DNA of 64,000 nucleotides from Acinetobacter vivianii. Its GTDB lineage: Bacteria > Pseudomonadota > Gammaproteobacteria > Pseudomonadales > Moraxellaceae. The notes beneath the pieces were generated by a model that saw only the letters and a list, made by a program, of their open reading frames with translations, searched no databases and was not told the origin of the DNA. A program made the translations under genes and the position numbers. The stretch spans positions 124,001 through 188,000 of the forward strand of contig NZ_BMDR01000003.1 in assembly GCF_014635885.1 (NCBI RefSeq), given 5' to 3'. Shown here piece after piece: positions 18,155-27,733 of the stretch. Within the stretch, counting starts at the first letter, position 1. The number at the start of each line of letters is the position of its first letter.

Positions 18155-18757
18155 GTGCCGATTGAATTTATTGCAACATCAAAGCTGCCGACTGCCTTTG
18201 GTGACTTCAATATTTCCGTGTTTCAAGATCCGGAAACGGGTGAGGAACATGTGGCGCTTTCTAAAGGGTTAGAAACTGCTCCCAATAAGCCTGTACTTGT
18301 GCGTATCCATTCAGAATGCTTGACTGGTGATGCTTTCGCTTCACTTAAATGTGATTGCGGCCCACAGTTACAAGCCACCCAACGCCTGATTAATGATGCA
18401 GGCCAAGGCGTAATTTTATATTTGCGTCAAGAAGGGCGTGGTATTGGTTTAACCAATAAAATCCGTGCTTATGCCTTGCAAGATCAAGGTCATGATACCG
18501 TTGATGCGAACCTGTTATTGAACTTACCTGCTGATGCGCGTCGCTACGATATGTGCAGCATCATGCTCGATCATCTTCAAGTTAAAGAAGTGAAACTGGT
18601 CACAAATAATCCACTTAAATTAAAAGCATTGACTGATCTGGGTATTAATGTGGTGGAGCGTGTACCGCTGACTGTCGGTCGCAACCCATTCAATGAACAA
18701 TATTTAAAGACCAAACGTGAACGTATGGATCATCTTTATAAAAAAGATGACTTCTGA
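18155..18757 (+). CDS. ribA: GTP cyclohydrolase II
   Basis: RibA opens GTP to start riboflavin synthesis. 200 residues with the three zinc-binding cysteines (C55, C66, C68 in [20 protein letters not shown]), the catalytic loop [13 protein letters not shown] and the C-terminal [10 protein letters not shown]. The start is GTG with GTGAG upstream. It is a stand-alone GCHII with no RibB fusion, which is normal for gamma-proteobacteria. Confidence 0.97.
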   Translation: MPIEFIATSKLPTAFGDFNISVFQDPETGEEHVALSKGLETAPNKPVLVRIHSECLTGDAFASLKCDCGPQLQATQRLINDAGQGVILYLRQEGRGIGLTNKIRAYALQDQGHDTVDANLLLNLPADARRYDMCSIMLDHLQVKEVKLVTNNPLKLKALTDLGINVVERVPLTVGRNPFNEQYLKTKRERMDHLYKKDDF

Positions 18758-18801
18758 TCTAGTTAAAAGACCAATTTAATTAAGATATCTTTGGCGAGTC
18801 T

Positions 18802-19200
18802 ATGAATAAAATTGATTATTCGGATGATGATGACTTTTATGATCAAGGCTTTGAGCATAAAGGTTTTGTATCAATTTGGATTGGTCTTTCTAATGACAAA
18901 ACTGATATGGATATAGATGTATTACAAAATCTATGTGGTGTAGGGTATTATGAACTTAATAATCAAGAAATAAACCATCTAGATTTTGGATTAGTTCCAA
19001 TAGATTTTTTAATCAAAGACTTATCATATTCTGATACATTTGTAGATCATTTTATGCATTATTCTCGATTGAAAGGTATTGATCATGGTAGATGGATTAT
19101 TGCTCAATATGACTTTAAATATGATCCGCTTAAAATAAAACGACCAATACAGAATGATCCTATTTTCATAGGATATTTCCACTATCTTACGATGGAATGA
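18802..19200 (+). CDS. Hypothetical acidic protein, possible Imm22-family immunity protein
   Basis: 132 residues, acidic, cytosolic. The order of motifs (GFVSIWIGLS near residue 21; a VGYYELN segment; LVPIDFLIKDLSYSDTFVDHF; then WIIAQYDFKYD and FIGYFHYL at the end) resembles Imm22-type immunity proteins of polymorphic toxin systems. The call is by eye. The gene is AT-rich compared with ribA and hemF, which flank it, and no toxin or CDI/T6SS gene is nearby. GGCGAG close to the ATG serves as the ribosome site. If the family is right, it is an orphan immunity gene. Confidence 0.6.
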   Translation: MNKIDYSDDDDFYDQGFEHKGFVSIWIGLSNDKTDMDIDVLQNLCGVGYYELNNQEINHLDFGLVPIDFLIKDLSYSDTFVDHFMHYSRLKGIDHGRWIIAQYDFKYDPLKIKRPIQNDPIFIGYFHYLTME

Positions 19201-19308
19201 ATATTTTTGACTCCAACAACTTCAATCAAATACTTTCTGTCCTTAAATTTAAGAGATCAACCATAAATCCCTTACTTTTTTTATGGATTTATGTTTTGAT
19301 ATCAGTAA

Positions 19309-20277
<969 letters not shown>

Positions 20278-20284
20278 AAGAAAT

Positions 20285-20325
20285 GATTCATCCCTGACAT
20301 ATAGTTCAGGGATGAAATCTTTTTG
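20285..20325 (+). terminator. Terminator of hemF
   Basis: A TTCATCCCTGA / TCAGGGATGAA stem with an 8-nt loop is followed by ATCTTTTT, 8 nt after the hemF stop. It also separates hemF from the converging phosphatase gene. Confidence 0.85.
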
Positions 20326-20331
20326 GGAATC

Positions 20332-20913
20332 TTAAAATAAAAATATTGCGGTATTGGGGATGGGGCGCTGGATTAAGTCTGATCTAAAATTTTGCATCAG
20401 TTCCCGACTCAATGGCTGCGGTGTATGTTTTAGCGTGAGCAATAATTGTAAGAACTGCCCATGCGTAAATATAGCTAAGTTTTGATGTACATATTCCTGT
20501 GCCAATTGTCTTAATTTTTCATGAACACATTGCACTCGCACATATAAGTCAGCAAAAGATTCCGCATCATCGGCATCCCGATAGTCATAATCCATTCGCT
20601 CCCAATACGCATTAACCCATTGCTTGCGATCATCCAGATTGGTGTTAGCACATTTCCTTTCCGAGAGATAACTAAACTCATGCAAGCTGTGATCGACTTC
20701 TGCTGTGATCTGATATTTGTGTAAAATCGGCTGTGCAGTTTGATACGTTCTTTGGTATTTAGAAATAATGACGTGATCAATAGAGGGCAATGCTTCGCAA
20801 AGTTGTTCTGCCTGCTGCTTACCCTGCTCACTCAGTGCAATTGCAGCATGCGATCTAGTTCGCCCATTGATGTTGGCTTCACTCTGCGCATGCCGAATTA
20901 AATAAATACTCAT
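20332..20913 (-). CDS. Histidine phosphatase family protein
   Basis: About 193 residues from the ATG at 20913, where the protein begins MSIYLIRHAQSE, the RHG signature of the phosphoglycerate-mutase/acid-phosphatase superfamily (catalytic His at residue 8). The second catalytic block IFTHGQFLQLLL is near the end. A longer frame from 20979 adds 22 residues before the conserved core and is unlikely. The ribosome site is weak. The substrate cannot be told from sequence; the extended middle (YWERMDYDYRDADDAESFADLYVRV) is typical of the bacterial 'histidine phosphatase' group. Confidence 0.87.
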   Translation of the reverse strand: MSIYLIRHAQSEANINGRTRSHAAIALSEQGKQQAEQLCEALPSIDHVIISKYQRTYQTAQPILHKYQITAEVDHSLHEFSYLSERKCANTNLDDRKQWVNAYWERMDYDYRDADDAESFADLYVRVQCVHEKLRQLAQEYVHQNLAIFTHGQFLQLLLTLKHTPQPLSRELMQNFRSDLIQRPIPNTAIFLF

Positions 20914-21068
20914 CTTTAAAACCAGATCCAACATTTGCAACTCTAAAAATATCAAAGCATGTTCTTGTCCTGAAATCATGCCCTGTTTGAATGTTCAGGT
21001 GTAAATCAATATTGCAGCATCCCCCTCAACTTTATAAACTTTAACGACCTTATAAGAATGATTCCCTC

Positions 21069-21857
21069 ATGACCAAACAATTTGCTGTAATTGGAAATCC
21101 GATTGAACAATCACGCTCGCCAGAGTTACACCATGCATTCGCAGCAAAAACTGGGGTCGACTTAAACTATAAAAAAATTCTTGCACCACTGGATGGTTTT
21201 GAAAATACAGCCAAAGCATTTTTTGCCCAGAATGGTGTGGGGATGAATGTCACCGTACCCTTTAAAGAACAAGCCTTTGCGTTATGTGATCAACTGACTG
21301 AACGTGCCAAGATTGCCAAAGCTGTGAATACGCTGTGGATGGAAGATGGCAAGCTCTATGGCGACAATACTGATGGTCAGGGTCTGGTTGCAGCGATTCA
21401 AGCACTAGGCTGGGAACTTAAAGATAGCCGTATTCTGATTTTAGGAGCTGGTGGTGCAACGCGTGGCGTAATCTATCCATTAGTACAGGCAGGAGCAAAA
21501 CAGATTGTGATTGCGAATCGTACCCTCGCCCGCGCGGAACAACTGGTTGAAGATTTAAAAGATGCTGTGCCACAAACTGAGCTTAAAGCGATTCGCCTAG
21601 AGCAACTTTCAGGTGAGTTTGATTTTGTGATTAATGCAACTTCAGCAAGTTTAACGGGAGATGCTTTACAGTTACCTGAAAGCTTAATTTTCCATCATGC
21701 TTATGAAATGGCCTATGGCAAACCTTCTAGTTTTCTGGATCAAGCCCAACAACGCCAAGTGCCTGCTACGGATGGTTTTGGCATGTTAGTGGGTCAAGCA
21801 ATTGAAGCATTCTCCATCTGGAATGGGGTTAAACCTGAACTGAAAGATTTTTTATAA
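21069..21857 (+). CDS. aroE: Shikimate dehydrogenase (NADP+)
   Basis: AroE reduces 3-dehydroshikimate in the aromatic amino acid pathway. 262 residues with NPIEQSRSPELHH at the substrate site, catalytic Lys66 in VPFKEQA, Asp102 in DNTDGQG, and the NADP loop GAGGATRG (126-133). No good Shine-Dalgarno sequence is seen. A four-codon upstream ORF (ATG ATT CCC TCA TGA, 21058-21072) ends by overlapping the aroE ATG, which might feed ribosomes to aroE. Confidence 0.96.
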   Translation: MTKQFAVIGNPIEQSRSPELHHAFAAKTGVDLNYKKILAPLDGFENTAKAFFAQNGVGMNVTVPFKEQAFALCDQLTERAKIAKAVNTLWMEDGKLYGDNTDGQGLVAAIQALGWELKDSRILILGAGGATRGVIYPLVQAGAKQIVIANRTLARAEQLVEDLKDAVPQTELKAIRLEQLSGEFDFVINATSASLTGDALQLPESLIFHHAYEMAYGKPSSFLDQAQQRQVPATDGFGMLVGQAIEAFSIWNGVKPELKDFL

Positions 21858-21872
21858 TCGATTAAACATTAG

Positions 21873-21911
21873 ACAGAAAAAGAGCCTGTATATTACAGGC
21901 TCTTTTTCTGT
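21873..21911. terminator. Bidirectional terminator between aroE and the large lipoprotein gene
   Basis: A long perfect stem, CAGAAAAAGAGCCTGTA with its complement, closes a 3-nt loop, with T-rich arms on both strands. It can end both converging genes. Confidence 0.92.
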
Positions 21912-21917
21912 GGTGGA

Positions 21918-24251
21918 TTACTTAAGATTTAACATCTTCTGATAGACCTCTTTAAAGATGCCATAATCAATAAATTCATTATGTTCAATCTTTAAGGCTT
22001 TGATCGATTGCTCAGACAACTTATTTTTACGCGCATCGACATATACCTGCCCCAAGATATTTGCCGTTTGTTCGAGCCAGCGTTTTTCTTCACCTGACGC
22101 GCCATTCTCTTGTTCGAACTGGATTTGATATTGCTTGGCAAATAACTGCTGCGGCTGCTTATACTGCGCCTGTAGCTTTTTCCATGCCTGACGCTGTTGA
22201 TCACCCTGCATTGCATCACTGACGATATGATGAACCGAACGTCCTAAACGATCATCAAACTGGTCTTCATATTCCAGATGATGTTTCTTTTGCAAAGCTT
22301 CAATCTTTTGCAGTGCTTTTCCTTCGGGATTATAAACATCCTCATCGGCATACCAATAAGCATATACACTGGCAATTTCCTGCAACTCTTGGCTTGAGTA
22401 ACGCTGCACGATGTGTGGCGCGCTTTCTGTTAATTTAGCAATGAACACTGCTTTATAAGTTGGCTCATAAGCACGTGTTGCATCATAACGCTGTTCCGCA
22501 ATCACATTGAGCTGATCATCTAAAGATAGCGTATACGGCTCCGCTGAACGCTCCTGAATACCGGTCTGCCCTAACTTTTCAGAGAAGCTGTTCACTGCCT
22601 GCTCTAGCATTGAGCCTTTGCTGGCTTCTGCCCATGTTTTCGCCTGTTTCAACTGAGCCTGATCAATCGGCGTGCCTTTACCATAATTGGAAATCAGCAT
22701 ATCTGCCTTGACATTAAAGCGTGATTTCAACTCAGGCAGACCATAATTTAAATCATAGTCAATCTTCACAGCACGCCCTTTGGCATCCAATCCGACATCC
22801 ATAATAAATGGGTTACGTTTATCAACAGGCGGTAAAGCTTTCTCAATATCCGCCTGATGTTTAAGCCAAAGTGTTTTAAATGCCTGATCATCAACAAACT
22901 GGTTTTGATCATAAACAGCGAATTCTTTTTCAACAGCTTGTAACTTCTGGATATAAGTCAAGAAACCAGGTTCAACTGGCTGATCCGAGAAGACATCAAT
23001 GCCATATACACTTTGACAATACTGTACATCGCCATAGGTGGTTTTAGGCGCTGTTTGCAGGGCTGTACATTCTTGCTCAGATAAACCCGCCTGTTCATCT
23101 TCAGATGCTTCCAGATCATCAGATCCTTCAGGATATTCAGATACTTTGGAATCGTCAGCCGCTGCTGCAACTGCACGTGCCGCCGCTGCTTCCGCCGTAT
23201 CTGCACTTTCATCAGCATAATCTTCTTCGACATCCTCAACCCCAAAGTGCTGATTCACTAGACGATATAACTGTTGGCTAACTAAGTTTGCATCATCTGC
23301 CGAATCTTTTGCTTCCAGTAATGATGCTTTAGATTTTGACTCCTCGGCATTGGCAACTTCATCTGCAACCAGTTTTTCTAAATTCTGCGCTTTCAGATTT
23401 AAAACGCTTTGCATCAAATATTTTTCATTGACCTTGCTATATAAGTTCGCTTGTAAAATCAGTTCTTCAACCGAGGTTTTTAAACGAATTTTTTCTACGA
23501 CTCCAGCCGCCTGATCCGCAGAGGAAACAGATAAGGCCTGAATATTATTTTGATCCGCAAGACGATAGTAAACCGCGCTCGATGCTTTGACATATTCAGC
23601 AAATTTCTTGTAATCCACTTGCTTGAAAGCATCCTGATATTTTGAAAAATCCAGATAGGCCAGATTGTTCTGGTTTTCTTTATTGACCAGATAAGGCATC
23701 AAGGCAAAGTAGTTGATGTAAAATTTATAATTATTCAGATCCAGCACCATCGGCACTTTGGCCTGTACCAGCAGCGTCGGCTTTTCATAACGCGCGGTCA
23801 GGTTAAATGATCCCATTTTCTGGCGATAATGCACTGAACCATCATATTCAAACTGCATTTCATTCAGAATATTGGTCATGACCTGAGTAAATTTGTCGGC
23901 CTTGGAACGACCAGAGATTTTCTGTTCTTGCGCTAGTGCCGTATACAAGGCCTGCTTCTGTTTATTGTTTAAATTGACCTTCTGCTCTCGTAAGTATTGG
24001 TCAACTTTTTGCTTAAGCGCTGGCTCTAAAGATGCAGGTTCAGCTTTTGCATTATTTTTACTCTGCTCCTGATCCACATGAATATTGAATTTCCCACGAT
24101 AATCATAGCTTGGATATTCATAGATGGCATTGAGGCTATTTACCGCCTTCTGCTCAAGGTTCGCCGAAGCTGGATTGGTTTTAATGACATGTTGAGAACA
24201 TGCAGAAAGACTGAGACCCATTAAACATAAAGTTAAATATTTTAGACGCAT
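21918..24251 (-). CDS. Large hypothetical lipoprotein
   Basis: About 777 residues from the ATG at 24251. The lipobox LSLSAC near residue 17 gives a lipid-anchored protein. There are no recognised catalytic motifs. A region rich in Asp/Glu/Ala (about residues 330-400) looks like a disordered linker between two larger halves; the second half carries a Cys pair (EQECTALQ and VQYCQSVYGID). Both halves have long charged helices. A GTG 15 nt upstream is the alternative start. It seems to be a conserved Acinetobacter envelope protein of unknown role. It stands alone, with a shared terminator downstream. Confidence 0.8.
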   Translation of the reverse strand: MRLKYLTLCLMGLSLSACSQHVIKTNPASANLEQKAVNSLNAIYEYPSYDYRGKFNIHVDQEQSKNNAKAEPASLEPALKQKVDQYLREQKVNLNNKQKQALYTALAQEQKISGRSKADKFTQVMTNILNEMQFEYDGSVHYRQKMGSFNLTARYEKPTLLVQAKVPMVLDLNNYKFYINYFALMPYLVNKENQNNLAYLDFSKYQDAFKQVDYKKFAEYVKASSAVYYRLADQNNIQALSVSSADQAAGVVEKIRLKTSVEELILQANLYSKVNEKYLMQSVLNLKAQNLEKLVADEVANAEESKSKASLLEAKDSADDANLVSQQLYRLVNQHFGVEDVEEDYADESADTAEAAAARAVAAAADDSKVSEYPEGSDDLEASEDEQAGLSEQECTALQTAPKTTYGDVQYCQSVYGIDVFSDQPVEPGFLTYIQKLQAVEKEFAVYDQNQFVDDQAFKTLWLKHQADIEKALPPVDKRNPFIMDVGLDAKGRAVKIDYDLNYGLPELKSRFNVKADMLISNYGKGTPIDQAQLKQAKTWAEASKGSMLEQAVNSFSEKLGQTGIQERSAEPYTLSLDDQLNVIAEQRYDATRAYEPTYKAVFIAKLTESAPHIVQRYSSQELQEIASVYAYWYADEDVYNPEGKALQKIEALQKKHHLEYEDQFDDRLGRSVHHIVSDAMQGDQQRQAWKKLQAQYKQPQQLFAKQYQIQFEQENGASGEEKRWLEQTANILGQVYVDARKNKLSEQSIKALKIEHNEFIDYGIFKEVYQKMLNLK

Positions 24252-24490
24252 AGCTTTACCAAACACCTTTATATCATTATATTTTCAAGTATAGAATTAA
24301 GTATTTTTCACGTTTAATATTAGTTTAGACACCAACAGAAAAGTGATTTTTCCATCTCCATCGAATCTAGACGATTCGCTTTTCTGACATTCTTTTCCCC
24401 AGTGATTATCAATGTATTTTTATCACCATTGTGAATAATCAAAGTATCGAAACAGATAATCCAAAATGATTCAAATACAGGATTAAGATT

Positions 24491-26314
24491 ATGCCAGCTT
24501 ATAAAGCCCCGCTCCGTGATATTCGTTTCTTAATGAACGAAATGTTAGATTATCCAGCACATTACCAAACTTTGACAAGTGGTCAAAATGCGGATGCTGA
24601 TACGGTTGATATGATTCTTGAAGGTGCGGCAGATTATTGCGAAAACGTACTTTCTCCGCTTAACCAGTCAGGTGATGAAGAAGGATGTACGTTCAACAAT
24701 GGTGAAGTGACGACACCAAAAGGCTTTAAAGAAGCGTATGACCAGTTTGTGATGGGTGGCTGGCAAGGTCTTTCTTATCCAGAAGAATTTGGTGGCCAAG
24801 GCTTGCCAATGTCTTTAAACCTGATCAAATCTGAAATGATGGGGACTGCCAACTGGTCATTCACCATGTATCCAGGTTTAAGTACAGGTTGTATGAACAC
24901 CATCATGCAGTTTGGTACAGACGAGCAAAAAAATACTTATATGCCTAAACTGGTTGAAGGCACTTGGTCAGGCACAATGTGCTTAACTGAGCCTCAATGT
25001 GGTACAGATTTAGGTCAGGTAAAAACCAAAGCAGAACCAAATGAAGACGGTACCTATAAAATTTCTGGTACTAAAATCTTCATCTCTGCGGGTGAACATG
25101 ATTTAACAGAAAATATTATTCATATCGTATTGGCTCGCCTTCCAGATGCGCCTGCTGGTACACGTGGTATCTCTCTATTCATCGTGCCTAAATTCATCCC
25201 AACTGCGGATGGTGGCGTGGGCGAGCGTAATGCGGTGTCTTGTGGTTCTATCGAACACAAAATGGGTATCAAGGCTTCTGCAACTGCCGTGCTTAACTTT
25301 GACAATGCAACAGGCTACCTAATCGGTGAGATCAACAAAGGTTTACATGCGATGTTTACCTTTATGAACACGGCTCGTATTGGTACCGCAGTTCAAGGTA
25401 TTGCACACGCTGAACTGTCTTTCCAAGGTGCTTTACCTTATGCCAAAGACCGCATGTCAATGCGTGCCCTTTCTGGCAAGAAAGAACCTGAACGTGTAGG
25501 TGATGCGATTATTCACCATGCTGATGTTCGTCGTATGTTATTGACACAAAAAGCGATTGCTGAAGGTGGTCGTTCAATGATCTACCATGCGGCAAAACTT
25601 GCGGACAAAATGACAGATGCATTGGTCAGTGGTGATCAGGCAGCTTATGAAGCTTATGATGACAAGCTTGGTTTCTATACACCGATCTTAAAAGGTTTCT
25701 TGACTGAGCTTGGTTTAGAAGCAGCCAACCACGGTATGCAGGTTTACGGCGGTCATGGCTATATCCGTGAATGGGGTATGGAACAAATCGCACGTGATGC
25801 CCGTATCTCAACGTTATATGAAGGGACAACAGGCATTCAGGCACTCGACTTGATTGGTCGTAAAGTGCTATTAAGCTCGAAAGGTAAAGTGGTTCGTGAT
25901 TACACGGCTGAAATCTTGAAGTTCTGTGCAGCACACGCACGTAATAAATACCTACGTCGTTTCGCATGGGATTTAACCAAGCTTTGCGCACAATGGAACA
26001 CATTAACAGTTCGTATCATGCTTGCTGCACGTAAAGACCGTGACATCGTTTCTTCAGCATCGGTTGATTTCTTGATGTTCTCTGGTTATGTGATGATGGC
26101 TTACTTCTGGGCACAACAAGCCGTTATTGCCTCTGAGAAATTAGAAGCAGGAAACGGTATCGAAACCCCTGAATTCTATAAAGCAAAAATCAAGGTTGCT
26201 GATTTCTACTTCGACCGTTTATTACCACGCGCTCAAGGCCATGCCGAGTCAATGGTAACAACGTCTCGTACCTTGACTTCACTTGCACCAGAACACTTCA
26301 GCTTCGATTACTAA
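24491..26314 (+). CDS. Acyl-CoA dehydrogenase with extended C-terminal domain (FadE5/DmdC-like)
   Basis: 607 residues, longer than the classic 380-residue enzymes, fitting the FadE5/DmdC-type group that has an added C-terminal domain. Blocks seen: LSYPEEFGGQGLP, FAD-site MCLTEPQCGTDLGQVKT, ISAGEHD, EHKMGIKASATAVLNFD, and YEGTTGIQALDLIGRK (near residue 442), which holds the likely catalytic Glu. Expected role: FAD-dependent alpha,beta-dehydrogenation of acyl-CoA in the cytoplasm. DmdC-type members act on 3-methylmercaptopropionyl-CoA, others on medium- or long-chain acyl-CoA. The substrate is not resolved. Stand-alone gene with a strong terminator. Confidence 0.93.
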   Translation: MPAYKAPLRDIRFLMNEMLDYPAHYQTLTSGQNADADTVDMILEGAADYCENVLSPLNQSGDEEGCTFNNGEVTTPKGFKEAYDQFVMGGWQGLSYPEEFGGQGLPMSLNLIKSEMMGTANWSFTMYPGLSTGCMNTIMQFGTDEQKNTYMPKLVEGTWSGTMCLTEPQCGTDLGQVKTKAEPNEDGTYKISGTKIFISAGEHDLTENIIHIVLARLPDAPAGTRGISLFIVPKFIPTADGGVGERNAVSCGSIEHKMGIKASATAVLNFDNATGYLIGEINKGLHAMFTFMNTARIGTAVQGIAHAELSFQGALPYAKDRMSMRALSGKKEPERVGDAIIHHADVRRMLLTQKAIAEGGRSMIYHAAKLADKMTDALVSGDQAAYEAYDDKLGFYTPILKGFLTELGLEAANHGMQVYGGHGYIREWGMEQIARDARISTLYEGTTGIQALDLIGRKVLLSSKGKVVRDYTAEILKFCAAHARNKYLRRFAWDLTKLCAQWNTLTVRIMLAARKDRDIVSSASVDFLMFSGYVMMAYFWAQQAVIASEKLEAGNGIETPEFYKAKIKVADFYFDRLLPRAQGHAESMVTTSRTLTSLAPEHFSFDY

Positions 26315-26323
26315 TCAAGGCTG

Positions 26324-26356
26324 TAAAAAAAGAGCGCTTTATGCGCTCTTTTTTGT
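26324..26356. terminator. Terminator of the acyl-CoA dehydrogenase gene
   Basis: An AAAAAAGAGCGC / GCGCTCTTTTTT stem with a TTTAT loop starts 10 nt after the stop. It also lies just beyond the stop of the converging lipoprotein gene. Confidence 0.93.
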
Positions 26357-26374
26357 TTTGCAAAAGATGGTCGT

Positions 26375-27046
26375 TTATTCCACTCTTTTGAAAACATAAG
26401 CCTGTTGTGGAAAAGGATATTCTTTAAAGAACTTACGGTTATTGCCGTTCCCTTCATTCCACATCTTTTCCAGATTAAAAACCAGATCCTGATTTTGATT
26501 AATCTGATAATAAAGACTTAAATCTGCCGCATCACAACGCACCATGATTTCATTCAGTTCTTTATGGACGTGCCAGTGCACCTGCTTACAGGTTTGCTCA
26601 ATCTTGGCAACGCTACGTGTTGGATCGGAACCGAGACGCCCAAAACTGGTATTGGTCCAGTACACAGAACCATCACTTAATAAATTCAGAATATATTCAG
26701 CTTCTTTTTCATTATTTACACAGCCAGCGAAAGGATCTGTACAGGGAATGCGGGCATGATAACGACCGACATAAATCAGATCGGCTTCTGAAGGCTGACT
26801 ATGGTTCTGTTGACGTACCACTGGGTGTGGCAAAGTTGCTTGTCCAGCAACCTGATTGAGTGACATCGCTTCCGTATCAGAAGAAGCGTGCTCTTGTTCA
26901 TCTGCGAGCACATAGCTCGCCTCACGATCCGATTGCGTCTGGGGTTGTTGTCTTACAGGTTCTGGATGACGGCCATCACAAGCAATCAAACCTAAACTCA
27001 ATAAGACTCCTACACTAACATGCTGTAAGAATAACCTGAACTGCAT
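26375..27046 (-). CDS. Putative lipoprotein, remotely NlpE-like
   Basis: 223 residues. A signal sequence ends in a lipobox LGLIAC (about 18-23). A Gln/Ser-rich linker (about 30-85) leads to a compact domain starting YVGRYHARIPCTDPFAGC, which resembles the GxYxGxLPCADC opening of NlpE-type envelope sensors, followed by beta-strand-like LNLLSDGSVYWTN. Two further Cys residues lie later (EQTCKQ, VRCDA), so a periplasmic disulphide-bonded fold is likely. The NlpE link is tentative. The gene converges on the acyl-CoA dehydrogenase gene. Confidence 0.72.
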   Translation of the reverse strand: MQFRLFLQHVSVGVLLSLGLIACDGRHPEPVRQQPQTQSDREASYVLADEQEHASSDTEAMSLNQVAGQATLPHPVVRQQNHSQPSEADLIYVGRYHARIPCTDPFAGCVNNEKEAEYILNLLSDGSVYWTNTSFGRLGSDPTRSVAKIEQTCKQVHWHVHKELNEIMVRCDAADLSLYYQINQNQDLVFNLEKMWNEGNGNNRKFFKEYPFPQQAYVFKRVE

Positions 27047-27397
27047 ATCTATAAATCTCTAACATCAACATCGCTATCGCGTACTTTTCACTACATTCCC
27101 TAAAATTTTGCACAATAAAATATAGGGTTCAATTGAGTGCTCGTTCGTTGCCTAGAAAGGTAATCAAAACGGCCGCAACAAGATGGAAATAGCAAATTAA
27201 AAAGCAGTGTGCTTTAAGTCGGTGCATTTTAGGCGATACTGTTGTTTTTTCCAGCAACCATTTACACAACTTAACTAATCTCTCATCTGTTTAAACTTTA
27301 AAAAAAATCAATTGCCCCTATTTCTTAAGTAACAGCAGCCATTCAATGAATATTTTACTTTTTGCTGCCGTTTCATGAATTTAAGGAGACAAACTCG
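27047..27397. other. Spacer between divergent lipoprotein and pspC-like genes
   Basis: About 350 nt with many stops in all frames. It must carry both promoters. I see no repeat or RNA gene here. Confidence 0.5.
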
Positions 27398-27667
27398 ATG
27401 ACCAACTCTGGTTTATATCGCTCAAACCAACAAAGCATGATCGCTGGTGTAATGGGCGGTATTGCGGAACGATTTGGTTGGAATGCAAATTTATTACGCC
27501 TGATCTTTGTTGTGATCTCGATTATGAGTGCCGCCTTTCCAGGTATTTTGGTGTACCTCATTTTGTGGTTGGTCATTCCAAAACAGCAACAAGCTCGTGT
27601 TGACCATGTTCAAGGCTACAACCAGCCTGTGAAAACAGTTTATGAAGACCAAGGCATAAAACGTTAA
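27398..27667 (+). CDS. PspC domain protein
   Basis: 89 residues. The sequence SGLYRSNQQSMIAGVMGGIAERFGWNANLLRLIFVV...GILVYLILWLVIP is a textbook PspC domain: a GGxAE motif and a single long hydrophobic segment with an LIxWLxxP end. PspC is an inner-membrane component of the phage-shock response, but here no pspA, pspB or pspF gene is adjacent. The ATG at 27398 is chosen over an upstream in-frame start at 27362, because AAGGAG sits 8 nt before it. Confidence 0.92.
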   Translation: MTNSGLYRSNQQSMIAGVMGGIAERFGWNANLLRLIFVVISIMSAAFPGILVYLILWLVIPKQQQARVDHVQGYNQPVKTVYEDQGIKR

Positions 27668-27687
27668 TTCCACTTTTACCTTTTTGG

Positions 27688-27731
27688 TCGCTACGGTTGA
27701 AATTACCCCTAATCCAACCGTAGCTTTTTTT
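27688..27731 (+). terminator. Terminator of the pspC-like gene
   Basis: A perfect GCTACGGTTG / CAACCGTAGC stem with a 15-nt loop is followed by seven T residues. Confidence 0.88.
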
Positions 27732-27733
27732 AT

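Noticed and set aside
25626-26003. 125-residue ORF antisense to the acyl-CoA dehydrogenase
   Set aside because: No family features; it lies fully inside a highly conserved coding region.
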